The position numbers and the translations under genes were made by a program. Below are positions 1 to 8,259 of a stretch of DNA of 64,000 nucleotides, in pieces. Position 1 is the stretch's first letter. Each line of letters starts with the position of its first letter. The stretch comes from Albidovulum sediminis (lineage in GTDB: Bacteria; Pseudomonadota; Alphaproteobacteria; Rhodobacterales; Rhodobacteraceae): positions 124,001 to 188,000 of the forward strand of contig NZ_JAOCQF010000003.1 of assembly GCF_025380365.1 (NCBI RefSeq), in the 5' to 3' direction. The notes below the pieces were generated by a model. That model saw only the letters and a program-made list of their open reading frames with translations, was not told the DNA's origin and did not search any database.

Positions 1-1064
1 GGATTGCCCAGAATCTCCAGTCGCCCCTCGGCGCGCCATCGCGCCATGGCGCGGTCACGCAGCGCGGCGTTGCGCCGGTCGATGAACGTCTGGCCGATCG
101 CGTCCTTGAGGATGAAGCAAAGCGCGGCGCGGATATCCCCGATGACGTTCGGCGTTCCCGCCTCTTCCCGCGCCTCGACGCTGGTGGAGTAGTCGTGGAA
201 CGCGGGCGATACGAAGCGCACGGTGCCCCCGCCGGGAAGGGTGGGAACCGTGGAGGCCACGGCATCCTTGCGCATCAGCAGGAGACCCGACGCCGCCGGG
301 CCGCCGGCGAACTTGTGCGGCGAGGTGACGATGGCGTCGATCGCGGCATCAGGCGCCGGGGTCATGCGGATGGGCAGGTAGGGGCCTGCCCCGGCATAAT
401 CCCAGACGACCTTCGCGCCCGCCTGCCTGAGCTGGCGGCTGATCCCCTCGACATCGGTCAGGATGCCGGTCACGTTCGATGCCGCCGAAAAGCTTCCCAC
501 CACCAGGCGCCGGCCCGAAGCTGCGGCAAGGGCGTCTGCAAGGGCCCTCCGATCCGGCCCACCGGCAGGGTCTTCGGGAATCTCCACGACCTCCGCCCCG
601 CTTTCGCGCCAGGGCAGGATGTTGGAATGATGCTCATAGGGGCCGAGGATGACCAGCGGCACCTCGCCACGCCGCACCGCCGCGTCGATACCGAGCAGGT
701 GGACAAGCCGGTTCAGGCCGGATGTCGCGCCTGAACCGGTAAAGATCACCGCCGTCTCCTCGCCCGCGCCGCACATGGCGCGGATGATGCCGCGCGCCTC
801 ACGGCGCATCCGTGTCATCACGCCGCCGCAGTGCGACGCCTCGGTGTGGCTGTTCGAATACCAGGGCAGGACTTCTTCCATGATGAAGTCCTCGACCGGC
901 CGGACGGCGCGGCCCGAAGCCACGTAATCGGCGTAAAGAAGCGGGCGCGGCCCGAACGGTCCGTCGATGCGCGCGTCGCGCCCGATCTCCGCGGCATGGA
1001 TGCGCCCGGCTACGTCATCGGAACCGAGGGCGGCGCGAAAGCGGTCGAAGGCGGAAAGGGTCAT
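1..1064 (-). CDS. Aminotransferase class V, cysteine desulfurase-like (cut by window edge)
   Basis: PLP-dependent class V aminotransferase, related to cysteine desulfurases and selenocysteine lyases. 354 residues are visible and the C-terminus lies beyond base 1. Reading the minus strand from ATG at 1064 gives an open frame with the family landmarks: GPYEHHSN (about 142-149, His over the PLP ring), an Asp region VVWDYAGAGPYLP (219-231), and the PLP lysine in SPHKFAGGP (K251). The substrate cannot be told from the sequence; the catalytic Cys loop, if there is one, would lie in the missing part. It is divergent from an Lrp/AsnC regulator 33 bp away, an arrangement that usually means the regulator controls the enzyme. 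Family call is firm; exact activity is unknown. Confidence 0.85.
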   Translation of the reverse strand, partial: MTLSAFDRFRAALGSDDVAGRIHAAEIGRDARIDGPFGPRPLLYADYVASGRAVRPVEDFIMEEVLPWYSNSHTEASHCGGVMTRMRREARGIIRAMCGAGEETAVIFTGSGATSGLNRLVHLLGIDAAVRRGEVPLVILGPYEHHSNILPWRESGAEVVEIPEDPAGGPDRRALADALAAASGRRLVVGSFSAASNVTGILTDVEGISRQLRQAGAKVVWDYAGAGPYLPIRMTPAPDAAIDAIVTSPHKFAGGPAASGLLLMRKDAVASTVPTLPGGGTVRFVSPAFHDYSTSVEAREEAGTPNVIGDIRAALCFILKDAIGQTFIDRRNAALRDRAMARWRAEGRLEILGN

Positions 1065-1097
1065 GGTCGGTCGTGATCTCCATCGGGTGCAGGTTCA

Positions 1098-1646
1098 ATG
1101 ATGATTGGACAATTGGCATGTTTCATCACATATATTACTCAACAATGTTTCATATTTGGGTCATATGATCTACAAAGCCAGAAAATCGATGCGATCGACA
1201 AGGCCATCCTCGATTGTGTCCAGGCCGACGGCACGCTGTCGCAGCGCGAGGTGGCGGATCGCATCGGGTTGTCGCAGAACGCCTGCTGGCGCCGGATGCA
1301 GCGGCTTGCGCAGAGCGGCATCCTCCAGGGGGCGGCGGCGCGGGTGAATGCGCGCGCACTTGGCCTCGACCTGACAGTGATGGTCTTCGTCAAGACGCGC
1401 AATCATTCGCCGGACTGGTCGAAACGGTTCCGCCAGAAGGTCGAGGCGATCCCGGAGATCACCGAGTTTCACCGCATCGGCGGCGAATGGGATTACTTCC
1501 TGAAGGTGGTGACGACCTCGATGTCCGGCTATGACACGGTCTATCAGCAACTGATCACCGTGGGCGATCTTGAGACCGTCACCGGCCACTTCTCGATGGA
1601 GACCATCCTTGAGGGGCGCCCGCTGCGGGTGCGCATTTCGGCCTGA
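1098..1646 (+). CDS. Lrp/AsnC family transcriptional regulator
   Basis: Small DNA-binding regulator with an N-terminal AsnC-type helix-turn-helix (from IDAIDKAILD through LSQREVADRIGLSQNACWRR) and a C-terminal ligand-sensing RAM domain (from LTVMVFVKTRNH to the end, with GEWDYFLKVV). The open frame is 182 codons, but family members usually begin only a few residues before the 'IDxxDxxIL' helix. The first 25 or so residues here are an odd aromatic, AT-rich extension that overlaps repeats likely to be the operator. No better in-frame ATG exists; TTG at 1113 is another option. It is divergent from a PLP enzyme, so it probably senses an amino acid and controls that gene. Family call is certain; start is uncertain. 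Confidence 0.88.
   Translation: MMIGQLACFITYITQQCFIFGSYDLQSQKIDAIDKAILDCVQADGTLSQREVADRIGLSQNACWRRMQRLAQSGILQGAAARVNARALGLDLTVMVFVKTRNHSPDWSKRFRQKVEAIPEITEFHRIGGEWDYFLKVVTTSMSGYDTVYQQLITVGDLETVTGHFSMETILEGRPLRVRISA
1118..1167. promoter_or_regulatory. AT-rich divergent control region with direct and inverted repeats
   Basis: The 9-mer ATGTTTCAT occurs at 1118-1126 and again at 1145-1153. An inverted repeat CATAT-N7-ATATG spans 1151-1167. This is the only AT-rich stretch between the divergent aminotransferase and Lrp/AsnC genes, and such regulators bind AT-rich repeats in their own promoters. It lies inside the longest reading frame of the regulator, so either the operator is intragenic or the annotated start is too early. 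The role is inferred. Confidence 0.4.
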
Positions 1647-1721
1647 CAACCCCGCCCGTTCGTCACGGATTGCCGCGATCCTCCATTGTCCGGACGGGCC
1701 GCAGCGTCTACATCGCAAGGC

Positions 1722-2519
1722 ATGAAACGTCTGATGAATGTCTTTCGCCCCAAACCGCGCGTCGCCGTCCTTCGCCTGCAAGGTGTCATCACCGCGGGCG
1801 GACGGGGCGGGCTGTCGGATCATGCCCTGGCCCCGGTGATCGAGCGCGCCTTTCGCAGGGGCAAGCCGAAGGCCGTCGCGCTGATCATCAACTCTCCCGG
1901 CGGGTCGCCTGTGCAGTCCGCCCTGATCGCGGCGCGCATCCGCCGCCTGGCAGAGGAGCGCAAGATCCCGGTTCACGCCTTTGTCGAGGATGTGGCCGCG
2001 TCGGGCGGCTACTGGCTGGCGACGGCGGCGGATGACATCTGGCTTGATGCCAATTCGGTCGCGGGCTCGATCGGCGTGATTTCGGCGGGGTTCGGCTTTG
2101 CGGAGCTGCTGGCCCGGCACGGGGTCGAACGGCGGGTGCATACGGCGGGCGCCTCGAAAAGCTTCCTCGACCCGTTCCGCCCGGAAAAGCCGGAGGATGT
2201 CGAACGCCTGCACGCGATCCTTGGCCCCATACACGAGTCCTTCAAGCAGCAGGTCGCCGCCCGTCGGGGCAGCCGGCTTGCCGCCGACCGCGACCTGTTC
2301 ACCGGCGACGTATGGGTCGGGCAGGGCGCGGTCGACGTGGGCCTTGCCGACGGCATTTCGCACCCGGTGCCGAAGCTCAAGTCGCTTTACGGAGACAAGG
2401 TCCGGCTGATGCCCTATGGTGTCAGGAGATCGATCTTCCAGCGGTTCACGGGCCGCCTGATCGGCGCGGCAGTGGACGAGATCGAGGAACGCGCGCTGTG
2501 GTCGCGCTACGGGCTTTGA
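1722..2519 (+). CDS. S49 family serine peptidase (SppA/SohB-like)
   Basis: Signal-peptide-peptidase-type serine peptidase of the clan with a Ser-Lys dyad. With the start at 1722 (265 residues) the nucleophile is S94 in VAASGGYWLA and the general base is K146 in TAGASKSFLD, the usual spacing for this clan. INSPGGSP (56-63) is the oxyanion-region motif. There is no clear N-terminal transmembrane segment, so it is a short, single-catalytic-domain form like those common in Rhodobacteraceae and may be peripheral to the inner membrane. I prefer MKRLMNVF at 1722 over the upstream ATG at 1686, because family members begin just before the first strand (VAVLRLQG). A tiny zinc-ribbon gene follows 4 bp later, so they are probably co-transcribed. 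Substrate unknown. Confidence 0.88.
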   Translation: MKRLMNVFRPKPRVAVLRLQGVITAGGRGGLSDHALAPVIERAFRRGKPKAVALIINSPGGSPVQSALIAARIRRLAEERKIPVHAFVEDVAASGGYWLATAADDIWLDANSVAGSIGVISAGFGFAELLARHGVERRVHTAGASKSFLDPFRPEKPEDVERLHAILGPIHESFKQQVAARRGSRLAADRDLFTGDVWVGQGAVDVGLADGISHPVPKLKSLYGDKVRLMPYGVRRSIFQRFTGRLIGAAVDEIEERALWSRYGL

Positions 2520-2523
2520 GGGC

Positions 2524-2694
2524 ATGGTCAAGATCGTCACCCTCTTTCTGATCGCGATGGCCATTCTCGCCGTCTTCGGCCGACTCAGGGTGCCACGCAT
2601 CGGCTCGCGAAGCTCCGAAGTGCGGCGCTGCCGCACCTGCGGAAGGCCGCTGATCGGCAAGTCGGACTGCGACTGCGGCAGGGGTGCCTCATGA
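2524..2694 (+). CDS. 56-residue membrane microprotein with zinc-ribbon-like cysteines
   Basis: Small open frame of 56 codons. Residues 3-19 form one hydrophobic helix (IVTLFLIAMAILAVFG), followed by a basic stretch and CRTCGRPL...CDC: cysteines at 36, 39, 49 and 51, like a minimal zinc ribbon. It starts 4 bp after the peptidase stop, and its TGA overlaps the ATG of the next gene (ATGA at 2691-2694), so it sits in a tight operon and is probably translated. I do not recognise a named family. It may tether or regulate a neighbour at the membrane, but that is inference only. Confidence 0.7.
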   Translation: MVKIVTLFLIAMAILAVFGRLRVPRIGSRSSEVRRCRTCGRPLIGKSDCDCGRGAS

Positions 2695-3482
2695 CAGTGA
2701 TCGCGGGACGCGCGCTCGTGACAGGCGGTGCCCGCCGCCTTGGACGCGAGATGGTCCTGTATCTGGCCGGTCGCGGCCTCGACGTCGCCATCCATTACGC
2801 AGGGTCCGAAAGCGCGGCCAAGGAAACCGCGCGGGAGGCGCGTGCGCTGGGTGTGCGGGCGGAAACCCTTCAGGCGGACCTGCTGGACGAGGCGCAGAGC
2901 CAGGCGCTGGTCCCCCGCGCGACCCAGACGCTGGACGGGCCGCTTACGGTCCTGGTCAACAACGCGTCGATCTTCGAATACGACAACATCCGCACCGCGA
3001 CCCGGCAAAGCTGGGACCGGCACTTCGAATCCAACCTGCGCGCGCCCTTCGTCCTGACACAGGCCTTTGCCGCCCAGGCACCCGGCGCCCTGCGCGGGCC
3101 CGGCGGCGCGCGGTCGCAGGCGCTGGTGGTCAACATGCTGGATCAGCGCGTGCGCAAGCTGACACCGGAATTCATGAGCTACACCCTGGCCAAGATGGGG
3201 CTTTGGGCTTTCACCCAGACTGCGGCACGGGCGCTTGCGCCGGATGTGCGGGTGAACGCGATCGGTCCGGGGTCGACGCTTCGGGGCGAACGGCAGAGCG
3301 CGGAACAGTTCGAGGCACAGCGCGCGGCGTCGGTTCTGGAGCGCGGCGCCAACCCTGACGACATCTGCGGCGCGCTTGGATATTTCCTCGACTCACCGTC
3401 CGTGACCGGCCAGCTTCTTTGCGTCGACGGCGGCCAGCACCTGGGCTGGAGGACCGCCGATATCCTCGGAATTCAGCCCTGA
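2691..3482 (+). CDS. SDR family oxidoreductase, pteridine/dihydrofolate reductase-like (FolM type)
   Basis: Short-chain dehydrogenase of 263 residues. The nucleotide motif is TGGARRLG (11-18), whose arginines favour NADP(H) and are typical of PTR1/FolM-like pteridine reductases. NNAS is at 90-93 and the catalytic Y164-x3-K168 lies in SYTLAKMG. The DQR after VVNML and GPGSTLRGERQS further on also match FolM-like enzymes rather than general SDRs. Such enzymes reduce dihydropterins or dihydrofolate in the cytoplasm. It is translationally coupled to the microprotein upstream and is followed by the AT-rich region before uvrC. The specific substrate is inferred from motif resemblance. Confidence 0.85.
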   Translation: MTVIAGRALVTGGARRLGREMVLYLAGRGLDVAIHYAGSESAAKETAREARALGVRAETLQADLLDEAQSQALVPRATQTLDGPLTVLVNNASIFEYDNIRTATRQSWDRHFESNLRAPFVLTQAFAAQAPGALRGPGGARSQALVVNMLDQRVRKLTPEFMSYTLAKMGLWAFTQTAARALAPDVRVNAIGPGSTLRGERQSAEQFEAQRAASVLERGANPDDICGALGYFLDSPSVTGQLLCVDGGQHLGWRTADILGIQP

Positions 3483-3781
3483 AGCAGCATCTGTGACAGC
3501 CCGCACCCTTGACTTGTCCACGTCTGCATCGGCAGTCACAAGGTTGTTACGATTCTCTCAATATTTTCAGATGTTTGCAGCACATGAAGTTTTTTATTCA
3601 ATGATTTCATAGCCTTGCATAACTGCCTAAAAAACAGGCAATTCCCGGAACGGGGCAAAATCAAAGGAGAATTTCCGCGTGCCCGAAAACTTTCACCAGA
3701 CTTATCCACAGAAACCGTGGACAGGTTTCCTCTTGCGCGCATCTGCGTAACATTGCAGCCGCAGACCGGAATCAGCCGCAG
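3483..3781. other. AT-rich intergenic island with a perfect DnaA box
   Basis: This 299-bp gap, mainly 3530-3720, is far richer in A+T than its surroundings. TTATCCACA at 3702-3710 matches the consensus DnaA box exactly, and TTGTCCACG at 3514-3522 is a two-mismatch relative. A short inverted repeat TGCCT-N7-AGGCA lies at 3624-3640. It could be a DnaA-regulated promoter for uvrC, a DnaA-titration site or part of an origin. One strong box is weak evidence for an origin. A Shine-Dalgarno-led micro-ORF also covers the box. Confidence 0.35.
3679..3750 (+). CDS. Possible 23-residue leader ORF upstream of uvrC
   Basis: A GTG at 3679 is preceded by AAAGGAGA (3663-3670) at a suitable distance and opens 23 codons ([20 protein letters not shown] then ASA) ending in TAA at 3748. 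It ends 31 bp before uvrC. The Shine-Dalgarno is better than that of uvrC itself, so it may be a regulatory leader peptide. There is no recognised homology, and ORFs this short arise by chance. Confidence 0.25.
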   Translation: MPENFHQTYPQKPWTGFLLRASA

Positions 3782-5659
3782 ATGACAGAGCATCCACCCC
3801 CCCCCGCCGACGGGCCGCTGAAAGGCCATGCCGTGGTCCAGTCCTATCTGCGGACGCTGACCGCGCAGCCGGGCGTCTACCGGATGCTCGACGCGGAAGG
3901 GCGGGTTCTTTACGTCGGCAAGGCGCGCAACCTCAAGGCGCGGGTGTCCAATTATGCGCGGCCTTCGGGGCATTCGGCGCGGATCGCGCGAATGATCCAT
4001 GCCACCGCCTCGATGATGTTCCTGACCACCCGGACAGAGACGGAGGCGCTGCTGCTGGAGCAGAACCTGATCAAGCAGCTGAAGCCCCACTTCAACGTGC
4101 TTCTCAGGGATGACAAGTCGTTCCCGAATATCCTGGTTTCCAAGGAATCCGGCTTTCCGCAGATCAAGAAGCACCGGGGCGCGAAGAAGGAAAAGGGCAG
4201 CTACTACGGCCCGTTCGCCAGCGCCGGCGCGGTGAACCGCACGCTGAACCAGTTGCAGAAGGTGTTCCTGCTCAGGAACTGCTCCGACGCGATGTTCGCC
4301 AGCCGCACGCGGCCCTGCCTGCTGTTCCAAATCAAGCGCTGCGCGGCGCCCTGCGTGGGCCGGATCGACGAAGCGGGCTATGGCGCGCTGGTCGCGGATG
4401 CCGAACGGTTCCTGCAAGGCAAGTCCACGCAGGTCCAGGCAAAGCTGGCCGAGGAGATGACGGCCGCCGCCGATGCGATGGAATTCGAGCGGGCCGCCGC
4501 GCTGCGCGACCGCATCCGCGCACTGACACAGGTGCAGTCGTCGCAGGGCATCAACCCGCGCGGCGTGGCGGAGGCCGATGTCATCGCGCTGCACATGGAG
4601 GGCGGCCAGGCCTGCGTGCAGGTCTTCTTCATCCGCGCCAACCAGAGCTGGGGCAACCGCGACTTCTATCCCAGGACCGGGTCAGGCGCGGAAGAGGCGG
4701 AAGTGCTGGAGGCCTTCCTCGGCCAGTTCTACGCCGACAAGGAGCCGCCCCGGCTCCTCCTGCTCTCGCATCCGATCGAGGATGCGGACCTGATGACGGA
4801 ACTGCTGTCGGACCGCGCGGGCCGCAAGGTGGAGATCAGCGTGCCCCAGCGCGGGGAAAAGGCGGAACTGGTCGAAAACGCACTGCGCAATGCGCGCGAA
4901 AGCCTCGGCCGCAAGATGAGCGAGAGCGCCGCGCAGTCGAAGCTGCTCGAAGGGCTTGCGGAGACTTTCGACCTCGACACCCCGCCGCGCCGGATCGAGG
5001 TCTACGACAACTCCCACATCATGGGCACCAATGCGGTCGGCGGCATGATCGTCTCCGGCCCCGAGGGGTTCGAGAAAGGCCAGTACCGGAAGTTCAACAT
5101 CAAGGGTGCGGATCTGACCCCCGGCGACGACTTCGGGATGATGAAGGAGGTTCTGACCCGGCGCTTCCAGCGGCTTCTGAAGGAAGACCCCGACCGGGAG
5201 ACCGGCGCCTGGCCGGACCTGATCCTGATCGACGGCGGCGCCGGGCAGGTTTCGGCCGTAATGGGGATCATGGAGGAGATGGGGGTCGAAGACGTGCCGA
5301 TGATCGGCGTGGCCAAGGGCATCGACCGCGACGCGGGGAAGGAGGAGTTCCACCGCCCGGGTCGGACCCCATTCGCCCTGCCGCACAATTCGCCCGTCCT
5401 CTACTTCGTCCAGAGGCTCAGGGACGAGGCGCACCGCTGGGCCATCGGCGCGCACCGCGCCAAAAGGGCGAAGACCGTCGGCGCCACGCCGCTCGACGAG
5501 GTCCCCGGGGTCGGCGCGACGCGAAAGCGCGCGCTGTTGCAGCACTTCGGATCGGCCAAGGCGGTCAGCCGCGCCGGCCTCGACGACCTGAAGGCCGTCG
5601 AGGGGATATCGGAAAAGGTTGCGCAGACCGTCTACGACTTCTTCCACGCAGGCGGGTGA
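3782..5659 (+). CDS. uvrC: Excinuclease ABC subunit C
   Basis: Dual-incision nuclease of nucleotide excision repair; it acts in the cytoplasm with UvrA and UvrB. 625 residues, the normal length for the family. The order is: GIY-YIG nuclease ([20 protein letters not shown], about 31-50), the four cysteines that hold the UvrC iron-sulfur cluster (C167, C179, C187, C191, with the same spacing as in E. coli), the UVR motif that binds UvrB (around [20 protein letters not shown]), the RNase H-like 3-prime-side... 5-prime nuclease domain (from [10 protein letters not shown] with [10 protein letters not shown]), and C-terminal helix-hairpin-helix repeats ([17 protein letters not shown], and [11 protein letters not shown]). 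It stands alone, convergent with the next gene, and no LexA-type repeat is evident upstream. Confidence 0.97.
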   Translation: MTEHPPPPADGPLKGHAVVQSYLRTLTAQPGVYRMLDAEGRVLYVGKARNLKARVSNYARPSGHSARIARMIHATASMMFLTTRTETEALLLEQNLIKQLKPHFNVLLRDDKSFPNILVSKESGFPQIKKHRGAKKEKGSYYGPFASAGAVNRTLNQLQKVFLLRNCSDAMFASRTRPCLLFQIKRCAAPCVGRIDEAGYGALVADAERFLQGKSTQVQAKLAEEMTAAADAMEFERAAALRDRIRALTQVQSSQGINPRGVAEADVIALHMEGGQACVQVFFIRANQSWGNRDFYPRTGSGAEEAEVLEAFLGQFYADKEPPRLLLLSHPIEDADLMTELLSDRAGRKVEISVPQRGEKAELVENALRNARESLGRKMSESAAQSKLLEGLAETFDLDTPPRRIEVYDNSHIMGTNAVGGMIVSGPEGFEKGQYRKFNIKGADLTPGDDFGMMKEVLTRRFQRLLKEDPDRETGAWPDLILIDGGAGQVSAVMGIMEEMGVEDVPMIGVAKGIDRDAGKEEFHRPGRTPFALPHNSPVLYFVQRLRDEAHRWAIGAHRAKRAKTVGATPLDEVPGVGATRKRALLQHFGSAKAVSRAGLDDLKAVEGISEKVAQTVYDFFHAGG

Positions 5660-5665
5660 GGCGCC

Positions 5666-6256
5666 TTAGCCCTTGTGGTGCTCGCAGGTCACCGCCGGGT
5701 TGAAGGGCACGTCGACCCCGTTGGGATTCTCGCGGAACAGCCAGACATGCTGGTCGAAATGCGGCATGAAACCGTGTGCCTCGTCCCCGGCTGTCGCGGG
5801 ATCGTCGGACATGTGATCCCAGTGTCGGCCGTTGAACATGGGCGGGCCATTGCCGCCCGCGTCCATCCAGGCCTTCTCGAACACGAGGTTCTCGATCCCG
5901 ACAAGCGCAAGCGATCCGTCCGCTTGCGGCTCATAGAGCAGGATCGCGGGCGCTGCGAAATCGGTATGCATGCCGACGCCGTCCACCCGTTCGCCCCCCT
6001 GCGCGATCCCGAGAAGGTCGGGCCGCAGATAGTGAATCCCCATCGCGCCCCATTCGGGCGGCAGCCCCTCATGCCCAGCGTCGATGCAGTGACCGGACGG
6101 ATCGGGGATGAACCCGTCAGCCAGGGCGGCATTCACGTCCATGTACTTCTCGGTCGCCGCCCTCAGGGCATCAAGGTCATAGTCGTCGGCGTCGGCGGCC
6201 AGGGGCAGCCAGGCGGCACCCGCCAGCACCGCCGCAATCATCACGCGCTTCGTCAT
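5666..6256 (-). CDS. Secreted His-rich protein of unknown function
   Basis: 196 residues with a clear Sec signal peptide (MTKRVMIAAVLAGAAWLPL, likely cleaved after an Ala near 22-23). The mature part has many histidines in conserved-looking settings: HCIDAGHEGLP, GIHYLRP, GMHTDF, NGRHWDHMSD, EAHGFMPHFDQHVWLF and CEHHKG at the C-terminus. Two cysteines, near each end, could form a disulfide. This suggests a periplasmic metal-binding or cupin-like protein, but I recognise no named domain. It lies downstream of rppH on the same strand after a 182-bp gap and converges with uvrC 6 bp away. The start follows a GGGAGGGAACC ribosome site. Confidence 0.8.
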   Translation of the reverse strand: MTKRVMIAAVLAGAAWLPLAADADDYDLDALRAATEKYMDVNAALADGFIPDPSGHCIDAGHEGLPPEWGAMGIHYLRPDLLGIAQGGERVDGVGMHTDFAAPAILLYEPQADGSLALVGIENLVFEKAWMDAGGNGPPMFNGRHWDHMSDDPATAGDEAHGFMPHFDQHVWLFRENPNGVDVPFNPAVTCEHHKG

Positions 6257-6438
6257 GGTTCCCTCCCATCAGGCCGGAACACGTGCCGTGATCCGGCGGC
6301 GGGATACTACCACCGATCGCGGGGTTTCGGTCGGGCCAAGGTGCCGGCCGGGGCAGGGAATCCACTCGTTTCGAGGGGTGCCGCGCTACCGGGACGGGAG
6401 GAGCGATCACGCCTGCACGCGCAGGCGGCGTGGTGCGC

Positions 6439-6915
6439 CTAGTGCAGGTGCCCGCGGAACTCCGCGACGACTCGCTCATAGACGTCGCGCTTGAACGGGA
6501 CGATGCCGGCAATCAACTCGTCAGCGGTGATCCAGCGCCACTCGGAGAACTCCGGATGCTCGGTCGCGATGTCGATCTGGTCGTCGCGGCCCAGATAGCG
6601 GAACAGGAACCAACGCTGCTTCTGCCCGCGGTACTTGCCGCCCCAGACCTTGCCCAGAAGCTCGGGCGGCAGATCGTAGGTCAGCCAGTCGCTGCTGCGC
6701 GCGACAAGGCTCACCAGCTCGGGCGCGATCCCCGTCTCTTCCCGAAGTTCGCGCAGCGCCGCAGCGCGCGGCCTTTCGCACTTGTCGATGCCCCCTTGCG
6801 GCATCTGCCAGGCGGCAACCGGGCTGTCGAACCTTTGTCCGGCAAAGATCCGTCCCTCCGCATTGATCAGCATCACCCCCACGCAGGGGCGGTAGGGAAG
6901 ATCTTCCGCCTTCAC
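6439..6915 (-). CDS. rppH: RNA pyrophosphohydrolase (Nudix)
   Basis: Removes pyrophosphate from the 5-prime triphosphate end of mRNA and so starts RNase E-dependent decay. 158 residues. A perfect Nudix box begins at GGIDKCE and ends REETGI (GX5EX7REUXEEXGU). The RppH-type N-terminus [11 protein letters not shown] and the later [17 protein letters not shown] segment separate it from other Nudix enzymes. It starts with GTG at 6915, 3 bp after the ctpA stop, and is the last gene of the rsfS-rlmH-gpmI-envC-ctpA-rppH operon, so its expression is tied to ribosome and envelope functions. Confidence 0.95.
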   Translation of the reverse strand: MKAEDLPYRPCVGVMLINAEGRIFAGQRFDSPVAAWQMPQGGIDKCERPRAAALRELREETGIAPELVSLVARSSDWLTYDLPPELLGKVWGGKYRGQKQRWFLFRYLGRDDQIDIATEHPEFSEWRWITADELIAGIVPFKRDVYERVVAEFRGHLH

Positions 6916-6918
6916 CGG

Positions 6919-8256
6919 CTACTTCGCCTCGGCGATGGCTGACAGGCCCTTGAGGATGTCGATGGCATAGGCCAGCTGATAGTCTTCCTGCCGCAGCTTC
7001 GCCGCCTGCTCCGCGCGCGCCTGTTCTTCCTCCAGCACGCGCTTCTCGTCCTCGGTGACGGAATCGTTCGTCAGGCTTCCGCGCAGGGTGGCCTCGGTGC
7101 GGGCGCGATCGGCCGCGCTTGCGTCTTCCTCGGGCTCCTGCGGGGCGACCTTGGGCTGCTCGACCAGGATGTCGGGCGCGATGCCCAGCGCCTGGATCGA
7201 GCGCCCCGAGGGGGTGTAGTAGCGCGCCGTGGTCAGGCGCATGGCGCCGTTGCCACGCAGCGGAATTATCGTCTGGACCGACCCCTTGCCGAAGCTCTTG
7301 GTGCCGACGACGATGGCGCGGTGGTGATCCTGAAGCGCCCCCGTCACGATCTCGGACGCCGAGGCGGAGCCGCCATTGATCAGCACGACGATAGGCTTGC
7401 CCTCGGCCAGGTCGCCCGGCTCGGCGTTGAAGCGTTCGCTGTCTTCCGGGTTGCGGCCGCGCGTCGACACGATTTCTCCCTTGTCGAGGAAGGCGTCCGA
7501 AACCTCGATCGCCTGGGTCAGCAAGCCGCCGGGGTTGTTGCGCATGTCGATGACGAAGCCGTTGACCTTGTCCATGCCGCCGGCATCGCTGACCGCCTTC
7601 TTCAGCCCTTCCTCGAGGTTGACATAGGTCTGGTCGTTGAACGTCGTCACGCGGATCACGACGGTATCGCCCTCAAGCCTGGCGCGGGCGGCGGTCAGCT
7701 TGATCGTGTCGCGGATGATGGAGACGTCGAACGGCTCCTCGATATCCTTGCGCACCACGGTGACCACGATCTCGGACCCGACCGGCCCGCGCATCATGTC
7801 GACGGCCTGGTCGAGCGTCAGCCCGAGGACGCTTTCGCCGTTCACATGGGTGATGAAGTCCCCCGCCTGAATCCCCGCCTCGGCCGCCGGCGTGCCGTCC
7901 ATGGGCGAGACGACCTTGATGAAGCCCTCTTCCTGGGTCACCTCGATCCCAAGCCCGCCGAATTCGCCGCGCGTCTGAACGCGCATGTCGCTGAACTCGT
8001 CTGGCGGCAGATAGCTGGAATGCGGGTCGAGCGAGGTCAGCATGCCGTTGATCGCGGCCTCGACCAGTTCGCCCGGCTTGACCTCTTCGACATACTGCGA
8101 GCGGATGCGCTCGAAGATGTCCCCGAACAGATCCAGTTGTTCATAGACCGATCCCTCCTGATCAGCCTCCTGGGCGAGGAGGGGGCCGGCGACCTGGGTT
8201 GTGAAGACCGCCCCGGCCAGCGTGCCGCTCATCACGGCCATCAGATATTTCCTCAT
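6919..8256 (-). CDS. ctpA: C-terminal processing peptidase, S41 family
   Basis: Periplasmic or membrane-anchored serine protease with a PDZ domain that trims or degrades envelope proteins, including peptidoglycan hydrolases in well-studied bacteria. 445 residues with an N-terminal signal or anchor (1-29). The PDZ domain runs about 95-175 (GEFGGLGIEV, AGIQAGDFITHVNG). The protease core has the nucleophile S299 in GGSASASEIV and K324 in SFGKGSVQT, exactly 25 residues apart as in Tsp. The C-terminal tail (about 375-430) is charged and helical. Its gene follows the envC-like gene by 3 bp. That fits a module in which a protease controls amidase activation, though the link here is inferred from context. 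Confidence 0.95.
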   Translation of the reverse strand: MRKYLMAVMSGTLAGAVFTTQVAGPLLAQEADQEGSVYEQLDLFGDIFERIRSQYVEEVKPGELVEAAINGMLTSLDPHSSYLPPDEFSDMRVQTRGEFGGLGIEVTQEEGFIKVVSPMDGTPAAEAGIQAGDFITHVNGESVLGLTLDQAVDMMRGPVGSEIVVTVVRKDIEEPFDVSIIRDTIKLTAARARLEGDTVVIRVTTFNDQTYVNLEEGLKKAVSDAGGMDKVNGFVIDMRNNPGGLLTQAIEVSDAFLDKGEIVSTRGRNPEDSERFNAEPGDLAEGKPIVVLINGGSASASEIVTGALQDHHRAIVVGTKSFGKGSVQTIIPLRGNGAMRLTTARYYTPSGRSIQALGIAPDILVEQPKVAPQEPEEDASAADRARTEATLRGSLTNDSVTEDEKRVLEEEQARAEQAAKLRQEDYQLAYAIDILKGLSAIAEAK

Positions 8257-8259
8257 CGC

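Noticed and set aside
1170-3023. Long minus-strand open frame of 617 codons
   Set aside because: It is antisense to the Lrp, S49 and SDR genes, has Arg-rich shadow composition and no family motif.
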